Assembly: GCF_000519005.1 (NCBI RefSeq)
Contig: NZ_KI912530.1
Coordinates: 20,528-84,527, forward strand
From: Nocardioides sp. J54
Lineage (GTDB): Bacteria; Actinomycetota; Actinomycetes; Propionibacteriales; Nocardioidaceae
Reading direction: 5' to 3'
Length of the DNA: 64,000 nt
Part shown: positions 57,155 to 64,000 of the stretch, piece by piece
Layout: each line of letters starts with the position of its first letter
Numbering within the stretch: the stretch's first letter is position 1
The notes under the pieces: model-generated
Databases searched by the model: none
The model's input: only the letters and a program-made list of their open reading frames with translations
Told to the model about the DNA's origin: nothing
Program-made: the position numbers and the translations under genes

Positions 57155-58786
57155 TCACCTGACGACCTTGACCGTGGTCTTGGCGTAGGTCGCCGGGACG
57201 ACGGTGCTGCCGAGGTAGCGGACCGTGACCGGGCGCACGCCGAGCGGGCGCTTCACCTGCACCACGGCCTCCCCGTCGACGAGGGTGATGTTGCGGGACC
57301 ACTGCCCGATCCTGATCTGGACCCGGCCGGTGACGGGCGTGACGCCGGTGGCGACGACGCGGGCGCGGACGATCGCCTTGCCCTTGCGCGACGCGGTGGT
57401 GACCCGCAGCGTCGGCGGGCTCTTGACGATGCCCGGCGTGGTCGAGACCTCGCTGCGCGCCGCGTAGTTCTTGCGGCCGATGTTGACCTGGACCGAGACC
57501 GACTTCCCGGCGTCCTTGCCGACGAGGCGGTAGGTCTCCCCGACCGCGCCCTTGATCGGGATGCCGTCTCGCAGCCACTGGTAGGTCGGGACCGCGTCGG
57601 CGGGCTCGAAGGTGCCGGGGCGGACGGTCAGGGTCTCCCCCACCTTGCGCTTGCCGAGGACGGCGAACGGGCGGGTGAGCTCGATCGCGCCGATGACGAC
57701 CTTGCCGGCGACCACCTGGGGCGCACTGGCGGCGGTGTAGCCACCGAGGCGGGCGACGGCGACGACGCTGATCTCCTTGCCCAGCAGGTCCCGGGTGAGC
57801 GGGAGTGCCTGCTCGGCGGCGTCGGGGAGGCGCTTGCCGTCGGCGAACCAGCGCCACGCCATGTTCTTGGGCGCCGGGCTCCACGTTCCGGGGTTCGCCT
57901 GCAGCACCTCGTCGACGAAGGGCGTGCCCTCGACCGTCGGGGTCTCGACGAGGTTGATGGTGCCCGGGACGACGGCTGCCGTCGGCGCGGACTCCTGGAC
58001 GGCGGAGGTGTAGCCGGACTTGTGCGCCTCGACCCGGAAGACGATCTTCTTGCCACGGTCGGCCGGCTTCGGCACGTAGGTCTTGGTGGTGACGCCGGTG
58101 GCCTCGCCCCCGACGAACCACTCACGGGAGTAGCTGCCCGGCGGGGTGGTCCAGTTGCCGTTGGTCGCGGTGAGCTTGCTGCCCACGGCGGCGGTGCCGG
58201 AGACCACCGGCGCCTTCTTGCCCTTGAGGCTCTTGTCGGTGAAGTGGATGAACCCGCTCGGCCAGCGGCCGCTGGACTTGGTGATGCGGCGCCAGTGGAA
58301 GGTGCCGCCCCAGCTGTCCTCGGAGATGATGATCTCGGTGGAGGAGACCACCTTCTCGACGTACGCGACGTGACCGGCGGACCCGCTGCCGTTCTGGTAG
58401 CGGCCCCACCACGCGATGGCGCCCACGTTGGGCACCTGGTCGGTGATGCTCTTCATCTGCAGGCCCCACTCGCTGGCGTTGCCGCCGCCGGTCCAGGGCC
58501 GGGTGGCCGGGCCGCCGTTCTTGATGACGCGGTACGCCGCGTAGTTGGTGCAGTTGTGGCCGGAGTACATCCGCCAGTACATCTTCCCGCTCACCGCGCC
58601 GTAGCCCGCGTCGGAGTAGCCGGCGGACTTGCACGCGGCATAACCACTGCAGAGGTAGGTGGTCGCTGCCGATTGCTGGAGCGGGACCACCGCCCTGGGG
58701 AGTGCGTCGACGACGACGAGTGTCGCGAACAAGGCGCTGGCGGCGACAGAGATGCCCCAGCGCATGACCATTCCCCGGCTGCGCAT
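57155..58786 (-). CDS. Secreted CHAP protein with Ig-like modules
   Basis: The 543-residue protein has an N-terminal signal segment (about 8-35), a CHAP amidase/endopeptidase domain (about 58-175) with catalytic Cys79 (HNCTNYAAYR), His139 (GHVAYVEK) and following acid, then three Ig-like repeat modules (about 190-275, 280-365, 370-450) each with a PxVxGxxxVG...W pattern, and a C-terminal fourth beta module. CHAP enzymes cut peptidoglycan stems; the Ig modules may anchor to the wall. ATG 58786 has a GGAAGG ribosome site 8 nt upstream. TTG 58807 is a longer alternative. Confidence 0.87.
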   Translation of the reverse strand: MRSRGMVMRWGISVAASALFATLVVVDALPRAVVPLQQSAATTYLCSGYAACKSAGYSDAGYGAVSGKMYWRMYSGHNCTNYAAYRVIKNGGPATRPWTGGGNASEWGLQMKSITDQVPNVGAIAWWGRYQNGSGSAGHVAYVEKVVSSTEIIISEDSWGGTFHWRRITKSSGRWPSGFIHFTDKSLKGKKAPVVSGTAAVGSKLTATNGNWTTPPGSYSREWFVGGEATGVTTKTYVPKPADRGKKIVFRVEAHKSGYTSAVQESAPTAAVVPGTINLVETPTVEGTPFVDEVLQANPGTWSPAPKNMAWRWFADGKRLPDAAEQALPLTRDLLGKEISVVAVARLGGYTAASAPQVVAGKVVIGAIELTRPFAVLGKRKVGETLTVRPGTFEPADAVPTYQWLRDGIPIKGAVGETYRLVGKDAGKSVSVQVNIGRKNYAARSEVSTTPGIVKSPPTLRVTTASRKGKAIVRARVVATGVTPVTGRVQIRIGQWSRNITLVDGEAVVQVKRPLGVRPVTVRYLGSTVVPATYAKTTVKVVR

Positions 58787-58876
58787 GCGGAACACCTTCC
58801 GACACAACTGCCACAGAACGCAACAAAAACCCCGAAAAACACACTGATCACCGGCGTGTCGCGTTGACTTCGAAAG

Positions 58877-58892
58877 TTACATCGTTGTGATT
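58877..58892. promoter_or_regulatory. 16-nt motif shared with the EEP-PLD control region
   Basis: TTACATCGTTGTGATT here is the exact reverse complement of 30685-30700, preceded in both cases by CGAA within 2-4 nt. It contains a TTACA-N4-TGTGA imperfect dyad. It lies about 90-105 nt upstream of the CHAP gene start (minus) and about 115 nt upstream of aminopeptidase N (plus). Confidence 0.55.
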
Positions 58893-58936
58893 CGCCGCCC
58901 TTCGGGTCGGCTGCCTGGCTGGCGCCCGAGCGGAGC

Positions 58937-58978
58937 GACAACGGGCCAGCCGGCAGCTCGCTGCCCGTTGTCAGACAA
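58937..58978. promoter_or_regulatory. Hairpin with FadR-like palindrome before pepN
   Basis: GACAACGGGC (58937-58946) and GCCCGTTGTC (58963-58972) are perfect inverted repeats with a 16-nt gap. The right arm merges into the palindrome TTGTCAGACAA (58968-58978), matching the GntR/FadR consensus TNGTNNNACNA and the site at 13406-13416. It lies 28 nt before the pepN start, a typical operator position. Confidence 0.5.
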
Positions 58979-59006
58979 TGCGGGGCCGGGTGCGAGGATG
59001 TCAGGC

Positions 59007-61604
59007 ATGCCCGGCACCAACCTCACCCGCGACGAGGCGGCCACCCGCGCCGCGCTCGTCGACGTGACCTCGTACGTCATCGACCTCGACCTCAGCGACG
59101 CGACCCGCGCCGGCGTCGAGACCTTCGGCTCCACCACGACGCTGACCTTCACCTGCCGCCAGCCCGGCGCCACGACCTTCGCCGACCTGGTGGACGCCAC
59201 GGTCCGCGAGGTCACGCTCAACGGCGTGGCGCTCGACCCGGCCGAGGTGTACGCCGACAGCCGCATCGCGCTGTCGGACCTGCAGGCCGAGAACGTGCTC
59301 GTCGTGAAGGCCGACTGCATCTACTCGCACACCGGCGAGGGCCTGCACCACTTCGTGGACCCGGCCGACGGCAAGGTCTACCTCTACTCGCAGTTCGAGG
59401 TCCCCGACGCCCGCCGCGTGTTCACGACCTTCGAGCAGCCCGACCTCAAGGCGCCGTTCACCTTCAACGTGACCGCCCCCGCGCACTGGAAGGTCGTCTC
59501 CAACGCGACCACCCCGCAGCCGTCCCCGCTCGGCACCACCAACGGCCAGGGCGACGAGCTCGCCGTGTGGAACTTCCCGGCGACCAAGCCGATGTCGACC
59601 TACATCACCGCGATCGTCGCCGGTGACTACTACGAGGTGCAGGACACCTACGAGGGCAAGCACGGCACCATCCCGCTGGGCCACTACTGCCGCCAGTCGC
59701 TCAAGGAGTACCTCGAGCGCGACCGCGACGAGATCGTCACGCTCACCAGGCAGGGCTTCGAGTTCTTCGAGGACGCCTTCGGCTACCCCTACCCGTTCGT
59801 GAAGTACGACCAGCTCTACGTGCCGGAGTACAACATGGGCGCGATGGAGAACGCCGGCTGCGTGACCCTGCGCGACGAGTACCTCCCCCGCTCCCGGCAG
59901 CCGCGCTCGTTCTACGAGTTCCGCGCCTCGGTGATCCTGCACGAGATGGCCCACATGTGGTTCGGCGACCTCGTCACCATGAAGTGGTGGGACGACCTGT
60001 GGCTCAACGAGTCGTTCGCCGAGTGGGCCTGCTACCACGCCGAGGCCAACGCGACGTCGTACACGGACGCGTGGACGGGCTTCACCAACGCCCGCAAGCA
60101 GACCGGCTACCGCGCGGACTCGCTGCCCTCGACGCACCCGATCGCGGCTGACAACGTCGACCTGCACGCGGTCGAGGTCAACTTCGACATGATCACCTAC
60201 GCCAAGGGCGCGGCGGTGCTCAAGCAGCTGGTCGCGTGGGTCGGGCTCGAGCCCTTCCTCGCCGGGCTGCGGCAGTACTTCACGGACCACGAGTTCTCGA
60301 ACACCGAGTTCACCGACCTGCTCACCGCGCTGGAGAAGGCGTCGGGCCGCGAGCTGAGCGGCTGGGCGCAGGAGTGGCTGCAGACGGCGGGCACCAACAC
60401 CCTCTCCCCCGCCTTCGAGCTCACCGAGCAGGGCACCTACGGCTCGTTCTCGGTGCTGCAGACGGCGCCGGCGGACCACCCGACGCTGCGCCGCCACCGG
60501 CTCGGCATCGGCTTCTACGACACCGTCGAGGGCCGCCTCGTCCGCACCGACTACGTCGAGGTCGACGTCGAGGGCGAGCGCACCGAGCTGCCCGAGCTGG
60601 TCGGCAAGGCCCAGCCGGAGCTCCTGCTGCTCAACGACGAGGACCTGGCCTTCGCCAAGATCCGCCTCGACGAGCGCTCCCGCGCCACCGCGGTCGCGCG
60701 CCTGTCCGACCTCGACGACTCGCTGGCTCGCGCGCTGGTCTGGAGCGCCGCGTGGGACATGACCCGCGACGCCGAGCTCTCCGCCACCGAGTACGTCGAG
60801 CTGGTGCTCGGCAACATCGGCAGCGAGACCGACGCCTGGGGCGTCAGCCGGATCCCGGTGTACGCCGCGCAGGCGGTCGCCCTCTACAGCGACCCCGCCA
60901 CCCGCGACGAGCTCGCGCTGCGCTGGGAGAAGGGCCTGCGCGCCCTCCTCGCCTCGGCCGAGCCCGGCACCGACCACCAGCTCACCTTCGCGCGCGCCTG
61001 GGCCTCGGCTGCCCGCAGCGACGACGCGATCGCCGAGCTCGAGGCACTCCTCGACGGCTCGCTGGTCCTCGACGGCCTCGCCGTCGACCAGGACCTGCGC
61101 TGGGGCCTGCTGACCGCGCTCGCCCGGGTCGGCCGCGCCGACGACGCGCGCATCGACGCCGAGCTCGCCTCCGACAACACCATCTCGGGCCAGGAGAAGT
61201 CGGCGGCCGCCCGCGCAGCGATGCCCACCGCGGAGGCCAAGGAGCGGGCGTGGCGCCAGGCCGTGCTCGACCCGGCCACGCCGAACGAGACCCAGCGCAG
61301 CGTGGTCCTCGCCTTCTGGCAGACCGGCCAGGAGGAGGTGCTCGCGCCCTACGTCGCCAGCTACCTCGCCGAGGTCGCCGGCGCCTGGGACCGCCTCGGC
61401 GCCCACAAGGCCTCGGTCGCGCTGGAGTTCATCTTCCCGCGCCTGGTCGCCACCCGGGAGACGCTCGACGCCGTCGACGGCTGGCTGGCCGAGCACGCCG
61501 ACACGGTCAACCCCGGCGCCGTCCGCTACGTCCGTGAGGGCCGCGCCGACGTCGCCCGCGCCCTCGCCGCGCAGGCCGCCGACGCCGCCCACCACCGCGG
61601 CTGA
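59007..61604 (+). CDS. pepN: Aminopeptidase N (M1 family)
   Basis: The 865-residue cytoplasmic zinc aminopeptidase removes N-terminal residues from peptides. It has the substrate motif GAMEN (about 278-282) and zinc site HEMAH...E (about 312-316 plus Glu335, in NESFAEW), followed by an ERAP1-like C domain (about 500-860). Typical length. ATG 59007 has GAGGA 8 nt upstream (58994-58998); the ATG at 58998 is inside this site and less likely. A TTGTCAGACAA palindrome 28 nt upstream suggests regulation. The gene ends at a 17-bp hairpin. Confidence 0.96.
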   Translation: MPGTNLTRDEAATRAALVDVTSYVIDLDLSDATRAGVETFGSTTTLTFTCRQPGATTFADLVDATVREVTLNGVALDPAEVYADSRIALSDLQAENVLVVKADCIYSHTGEGLHHFVDPADGKVYLYSQFEVPDARRVFTTFEQPDLKAPFTFNVTAPAHWKVVSNATTPQPSPLGTTNGQGDELAVWNFPATKPMSTYITAIVAGDYYEVQDTYEGKHGTIPLGHYCRQSLKEYLERDRDEIVTLTRQGFEFFEDAFGYPYPFVKYDQLYVPEYNMGAMENAGCVTLRDEYLPRSRQPRSFYEFRASVILHEMAHMWFGDLVTMKWWDDLWLNESFAEWACYHAEANATSYTDAWTGFTNARKQTGYRADSLPSTHPIAADNVDLHAVEVNFDMITYAKGAAVLKQLVAWVGLEPFLAGLRQYFTDHEFSNTEFTDLLTALEKASGRELSGWAQEWLQTAGTNTLSPAFELTEQGTYGSFSVLQTAPADHPTLRRHRLGIGFYDTVEGRLVRTDYVEVDVEGERTELPELVGKAQPELLLLNDEDLAFAKIRLDERSRATAVARLSDLDDSLARALVWSAAWDMTRDAELSATEYVELVLGNIGSETDAWGVSRIPVYAAQAVALYSDPATRDELALRWEKGLRALLASAEPGTDHQLTFARAWASAARSDDAIAELEALLDGSLVLDGLAVDQDLRWGLLTALARVGRADDARIDAELASDNTISGQEKSAAARAAMPTAEAKERAWRQAVLDPATPNETQRSVVLAFWQTGQEEVLAPYVASYLAEVAGAWDRLGAHKASVALEFIFPRLVATRETLDAVDGWLAEHADTVNPGAVRYVREGRADVARALAAQAADAAHHRG

Positions 61605-61646
61605 TCCCGGCCCCTCCACGGAACGACGTCGACAGGACCCGTCGAC

Positions 61647-61683
61647 ACGACGGCCCGGCACCGCCACGGTGCCGGGCCGTCGT
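61647..61683. terminator. 17-bp hairpin after pepN
   Basis: ACGACGGCCCGGCACCG (61647-61663) pairs perfectly with 61667-61683 around the loop CCA. It starts 43 nt after the pepN stop and is the probable terminator. Confidence 0.85.
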
Positions 61684-61738
61684 CGTACCCACCGGTCGCG
61701 GAGGCGATACATCGCCGACAGTCAGCGACTCGCTCGGC

Positions 61739-61804
61739 GGGATAGTCCCGGGTGAAAAGCACCGCGACACGCCGTCCCAGGGTGCTCTTGACCCGGGACT
61801 ACCC
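61739..61804. repeat. Long imperfect hairpin repeat, copy 1
   Basis: A 66-nt unit with arms GGGATAGTCCCGGGTGAAAA and GGTGCTCTTGACCCGGGACT around a loop containing CGCGACACGCCGTCCCA. The arms pair with a few mismatches. Copy 2 at 61860-61927 shares the arm ends GATAGTCCC, GAAAAGCACC and the loop core GACACGCCGT. Confidence 0.8.
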
Positions 61805-61859
61805 CAGCCGGAGACGGACGGGAACCGTCCGAGGGGTGGGCGGGGCAGGGGGCAGCGAC

Positions 61860-61927
61860 GGGATAGTCCCTGACGAAAAGCACCGGGACACGCCGTACGA
61901 CGGTGCTTTTCGTCAGGGACTATCGCC
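61860..61927. repeat. Long perfect hairpin repeat, copy 2
   Basis: Arms at 61862-61884 and 61902-61924 are a perfect 23-bp inverted repeat (begins GATAGTCCCTGACGAAAAGC) with a 17-nt loop (61885-61901) that includes GACACGCCGTACGA. It lies 22 nt beyond the stop of the DUF5130 gene, so it may terminate it. Together with copy 1 it fills the 344-nt gap between pepN and DUF5130; no gene is seen there. Confidence 0.85.
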
Positions 61928-61948
61928 CCGGGCGACGAGGCGCCGAGG

Positions 61949-62308
61949 TCAGTCCCTGGCGAGCTCGCCGAGGAGCTGGATGCCGCGGTCGAGGCCGCCG
62001 GCGAGGTCGCCGGCGGCGAAGCGCTCGGTCATGGCGGCGACGGCCTGGCGGGACTCCTCGTCGGTGAGGCGCTCGCGGACGTGGCCGCCCGTGACGATCT
62101 CGACGAGGCGGCGGGCGGGGTCGACCATCACCAGCACGCTGCGCGCGGGCAGCACCAGGGTGTTGTGGAGGCTGGTCGCGAACTCGCGGGGGTCACCCGC
62201 CACGTCGCCGATGTAGACGGAGATCTCGGCGCGGCAGGCCTGCTCCGCGGCTCGGATCGTGACGTCGAGCTTCGCCTGCTCGGCTGCGGAGAGGGCCTTG
62301 GCGGGCAT
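61949..62308 (-). CDS. DUF5130 family protein
   Basis: The 119-residue protein resembles actinobacterial DUF5130, a TPM-phosphatase-like fold without signal peptide. Recognisable segments are EISVYIGDVAGDPREFATSLH and LVMVDPARRLVEIVTGGHVRERLTD, then FAAGDLAGGLDRGIQLL. Function unknown. ATG 62308 is 5 nt after the stop of the upstream membrane-protein gene, so the two are in one operon. Confidence 0.82.
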   Translation of the reverse strand: MPAKALSAAEQAKLDVTIRAAEQACRAEISVYIGDVAGDPREFATSLHNTLVLPARSVLVMVDPARRLVEIVTGGHVRERLTDEESRQAVAAMTERFAAGDLAGGLDRGIQLLGELARD

Positions 62309-62313
62309 GGCGA

Positions 62314-62682
62314 CTACCAGCTGCCGCCGGCGCCGCCGGCCTTGGAGTCGGCCGAGTCCGGGGCGGCCAGCTCGCCCGGCGCCTTGCGCGGGCCGCCGAG
62401 CCACTGCGCCTCGGGCTCCAGCGCGCTGGGCCGCAGGTCCTCGCCCTTGGCCAGCGCCGGGGCGACGTAGAGGAGCGTGATGACCACGAAGACCAGCAGC
62501 GGGATGCCGCCGAGCACCAGGAACGCCTGGAGCAGGTCCACGTCCGGCTTCGCCTCCCAGCTGCCCGGACGGGGCTCAGGAGTGTCGGCGGTGGCCGCGC
62601 TCGCACCGGCCACGACGAGCGAAGCGCTCACCCCGAGGAGGGAGCACAGGGCGAGGAGGCGTCGAACAACAGTGCTGGTCAC
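62314..62682 (-). CDS. Small membrane protein, unknown
   Basis: The 122-residue protein has an N-terminal signal or membrane segment (about 8-32, ending ASAATADTP), a short external stretch, a second helix (about 50-72, FLVLGGIPLLVFVVITLLYVAP) and a cytoplasmic tail with PEAQWLGGPRK and a Gly/Ala-rich end. I cannot assign a family. GTG 62682 fits the start of the signal segment. It is co-oriented with DUF5130 (5-nt gap) and divergent from the MscS gene. Confidence 0.75.
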   Translation of the reverse strand: MTSTVVRRLLALCSLLGVSASLVVAGASAATADTPEPRPGSWEAKPDVDLLQAFLVLGGIPLLVFVVITLLYVAPALAKGEDLRPSALEPEAQWLGGPRKAPGELAAPDSADSKAGGAGGSW

Positions 62683-62766
62683 GGGAGGAGGATATCGACA
62701 CCTGCTCCTGACGGGGCAGGTGGTGGCCCTCATCCGTCCCGCCCAGCCGTTTGCGAGACTGTCGGG

Positions 62767-63798
62767 ATGCTTGCCTCCCTCCTCACCGTCGCGGCAGAGA
62801 CCGACCCCTGCGCCGAGGGCGAGCAGGTCTGCGAGCTGGTCTGGGACCTCACCGACAACCGGCGCCTCGCCCAGTGGTCCGACGTCCTGATCGGCAAGCC
62901 GCTGGCGATCCTGGCGATCATCCTGCTCGGCATCGTGCTGCGCTGGGTCCTGCACCGCCTCGTCGACCGGATCGCCCGCCGCGCCGAGCGCGGCGTGCTC
63001 CCGGAGCGGGTCGAGTCCGCCGTCACCGCCCGCCGCAAGCAGCGCGCCGCCACCATGGCCGGGCTGCTCAAGAGCATCATCACCTTCATCCTCACCGCGG
63101 TCATCGGCACGATGGCGCTCAGCGAGCTCGGCGTCGACATCGCACCGATCATCGCCAGCGCCGGCATCCTGGGCCTCGCCCTCGGTTTCGGCGCCCAGTC
63201 GCTGGTCAAGGACTTCCTGGCCGGCATCTTCGTCTTCATCGAGGACCAGTACGGCGTGGGCGACGTCGTCGACGTGGGCGAGGCCAGCGGCACCGTCGAG
63301 GCGGTCACCCTGCGGATGACCCGGCTGCGCGACGTCAACGGCACGGTCTGGTACGTGCCCAACGGCGAGATCATGCGCGTGGGCAACATGAGCCAGAACT
63401 GGTCGCGCGCGGTCGTCGACGTCGGCGTCGGGTACGGCGAGGACCTGACCCGTGTGCAGGAGGTGCTGCGCGAGGTCGCCCACAGCCTGCGCGAGGACGA
63501 GGACTTCGCCAAGGTGATCATCGAGGAGCCCGAGGTCACCGGCGTGGAGATGCTCGCGGCCGACTCGGTCACCCTCCGGGTGATGGTGAAGACCGCCCCG
63601 CTCGAGCAGTGGGCCGTCGCCCGCGCCCTGCGCCAGCGGATCAAGTCGCGCTTCGACCACGAGGGCATCGAGATCCCGTTCGCGCAGCGCGTGGTGTGGC
63701 ACCGCGAGGACCGGCGCGCGCAGGAGGCCGAGGCCCGCGGTCGCGAGGTCGACACCGACACCCCTGCCGCGCGGCCCGCGACCAGCAGCGAGGGATGA
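62767..63798 (+). CDS. Small-conductance mechanosensitive channel (MscS family)
   Basis: The 343-residue channel has three helices: about 42-62, 98-118 and the pore helix 125-150 (IIASAGILGLALGFGAQSLVKDFLAG, with the glycine/alanine-packed TM3 of MscS). The beta domain follows (about 150-215; GDVVDVGEASGTVEAVTLRMTRLRD, VPNGEIM) and the cytoplasmic cage. It releases solutes on hypo-osmotic shock. A Ser/Thr/Ala tail of ~25 residues is not conserved. Its stop shares a base with the ATG of the globin gene (TGATG), so the two are coupled. Confidence 0.92.
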   Translation: MLASLLTVAAETDPCAEGEQVCELVWDLTDNRRLAQWSDVLIGKPLAILAIILLGIVLRWVLHRLVDRIARRAERGVLPERVESAVTARRKQRAATMAGLLKSIITFILTAVIGTMALSELGVDIAPIIASAGILGLALGFGAQSLVKDFLAGIFVFIEDQYGVGDVVDVGEASGTVEAVTLRMTRLRDVNGTVWYVPNGEIMRVGNMSQNWSRAVVDVGVGYGEDLTRVQEVLREVAHSLREDEDFAKVIIEEPEVTGVEMLAADSVTLRVMVKTAPLEQWAVARALRQRIKSRFDHEGIEIPFAQRVVWHREDRRAQEAEARGREVDTDTPAARPATSSEG

Positions 63799-64000
63799 TG
63801 GGCGACGTGGAGCAGGAGCAGACCTTCTACGAGGAGATCGGCGGGTTCGAGACCTTCCGCCGCATCGTCGCCCGCTTCTACGAGGGCGTGGCCCAGGACG
63901 AGGTGCTGCGTCCCATGTACCCGGAGGAGGACCTCGGCCCCGCCGAGGAGCGCTTCCTGCACTTCCTGGTGCAGTACTGGGGCGGCCCCACGACGTACTC
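63798..64000 (+). CDS. glbO: Truncated haemoglobin (GlbO-like), partial
   Basis: Only the first 67 codons are in the window; the gene runs off the right edge. The visible part, FYEEIGGFETFRRIVARFYEGVAQDE and LRPMYPEEDLGPAEERFLHFLVQYWGGPTTY, matches group II truncated globins, with helix-B Tyr (RFYEGV) and WGGP in the E helix region; the proximal His is beyond the edge. It binds oxygen or nitric oxide in the cytoplasm. ATG 63798 (or 63795) overlaps the MscS stop. Confidence 0.88.
   Translation, partial: MGDVEQEQTFYEEIGGFETFRRIVARFYEGVAQDEVLRPMYPEEDLGPAEERFLHFLVQYWGGPTTY

Overview
The window is a very GC-rich (roughly 70% or more by eye), gene-dense chromosomal segment of an actinobacterium. 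The best fit is Nocardioides or a close relative in the Propionibacteriales. This rests on many actinobacterial families (DUF501, DUF6758, DUF6752, DUF6174, DUF5130, DUF4233, an Rv3235-like protein, a mycothiol-dependent nitroreductase), frequent GTG starts, the order eno-ftsB-DUF501-ppx (known from Mycobacterium), and palindromic intergenic repeats of a kind I associate with Nocardioides. The taxon is an inference. No prophage, insertion sequence, CRISPR array or rRNA operon was found.

Layout. 1-7.4 kb: palindromic repeats, an odd tRNA with anticodon UAA, then minus-strand housekeeping genes (peptide deformylase, ACT-domain protein, uracil-DNA glycosylase, Ppx/GppA, DUF501, FtsB-like protein, enolase), a sterol-desaturase-family oxidase and a ferritin-like protein. 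7.4-16 kb: DEAD-box RNA helicase, L,D-transpeptidase, orphan ParA, SDR, an inverted array of 22-nt repeats, MarC, PHP phosphoesterase, DUF6758, a histidine phosphatase divergent from an MFS carrier. 16-24 kb: a tightly packed operon for a branched-chain-type ABC importer with a Gly/Ser-linker lipoprotein, a fused permease, a surface-anchored protein and a terminal TetR regulator. 24-28 kb: a double-hotdog hydratase and an acyl-CoA dehydrogenase that look like ethylmalonyl-CoA pathway enzymes.

25.5-38.3 kb is the most distinctive part. It holds a glycosyltransferase, two sulfotransferase-like proteins, an AT3-SGNH acyltransferase, two exported endonuclease/exonuclease/phosphatase (EEP) fold proteins (one fused to a phospholipase-D-like half domain), a secreted PLD-family protein, a LicD-methyltransferase fusion and a DUF6752 coiled coil. 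I read it as a candidate system for building and remodelling a phosphodiester-containing cell-surface glycopolymer.

38.4-45.5 kb: MgtE-N/CBS protein, DUF1003, Mrp ATPase, TatB, LysM protein, Rv3235-like protein and a secreted SGNH esterase. 45.6-56.2 kb: SecA, DUF4233, FolC, a GH43-like lipoprotein, an alpha/beta hydrolase, a GNAT protein, an unknown protein and MetG. 56.2-64 kb: a second copy of the long repeat, mycothiol-dependent nitroreductase, secreted CHAP protein, aminopeptidase N, twin long hairpin repeats, DUF5130, a small membrane protein, MscS, and a truncated haemoglobin cut by the window end.

Recurring themes are 4-nt start/stop overlaps inside operons, TANNNT -10 elements 6-8 nt before start codons (predicted leaderless mRNAs), and strong GC-rich hairpins between convergent genes.
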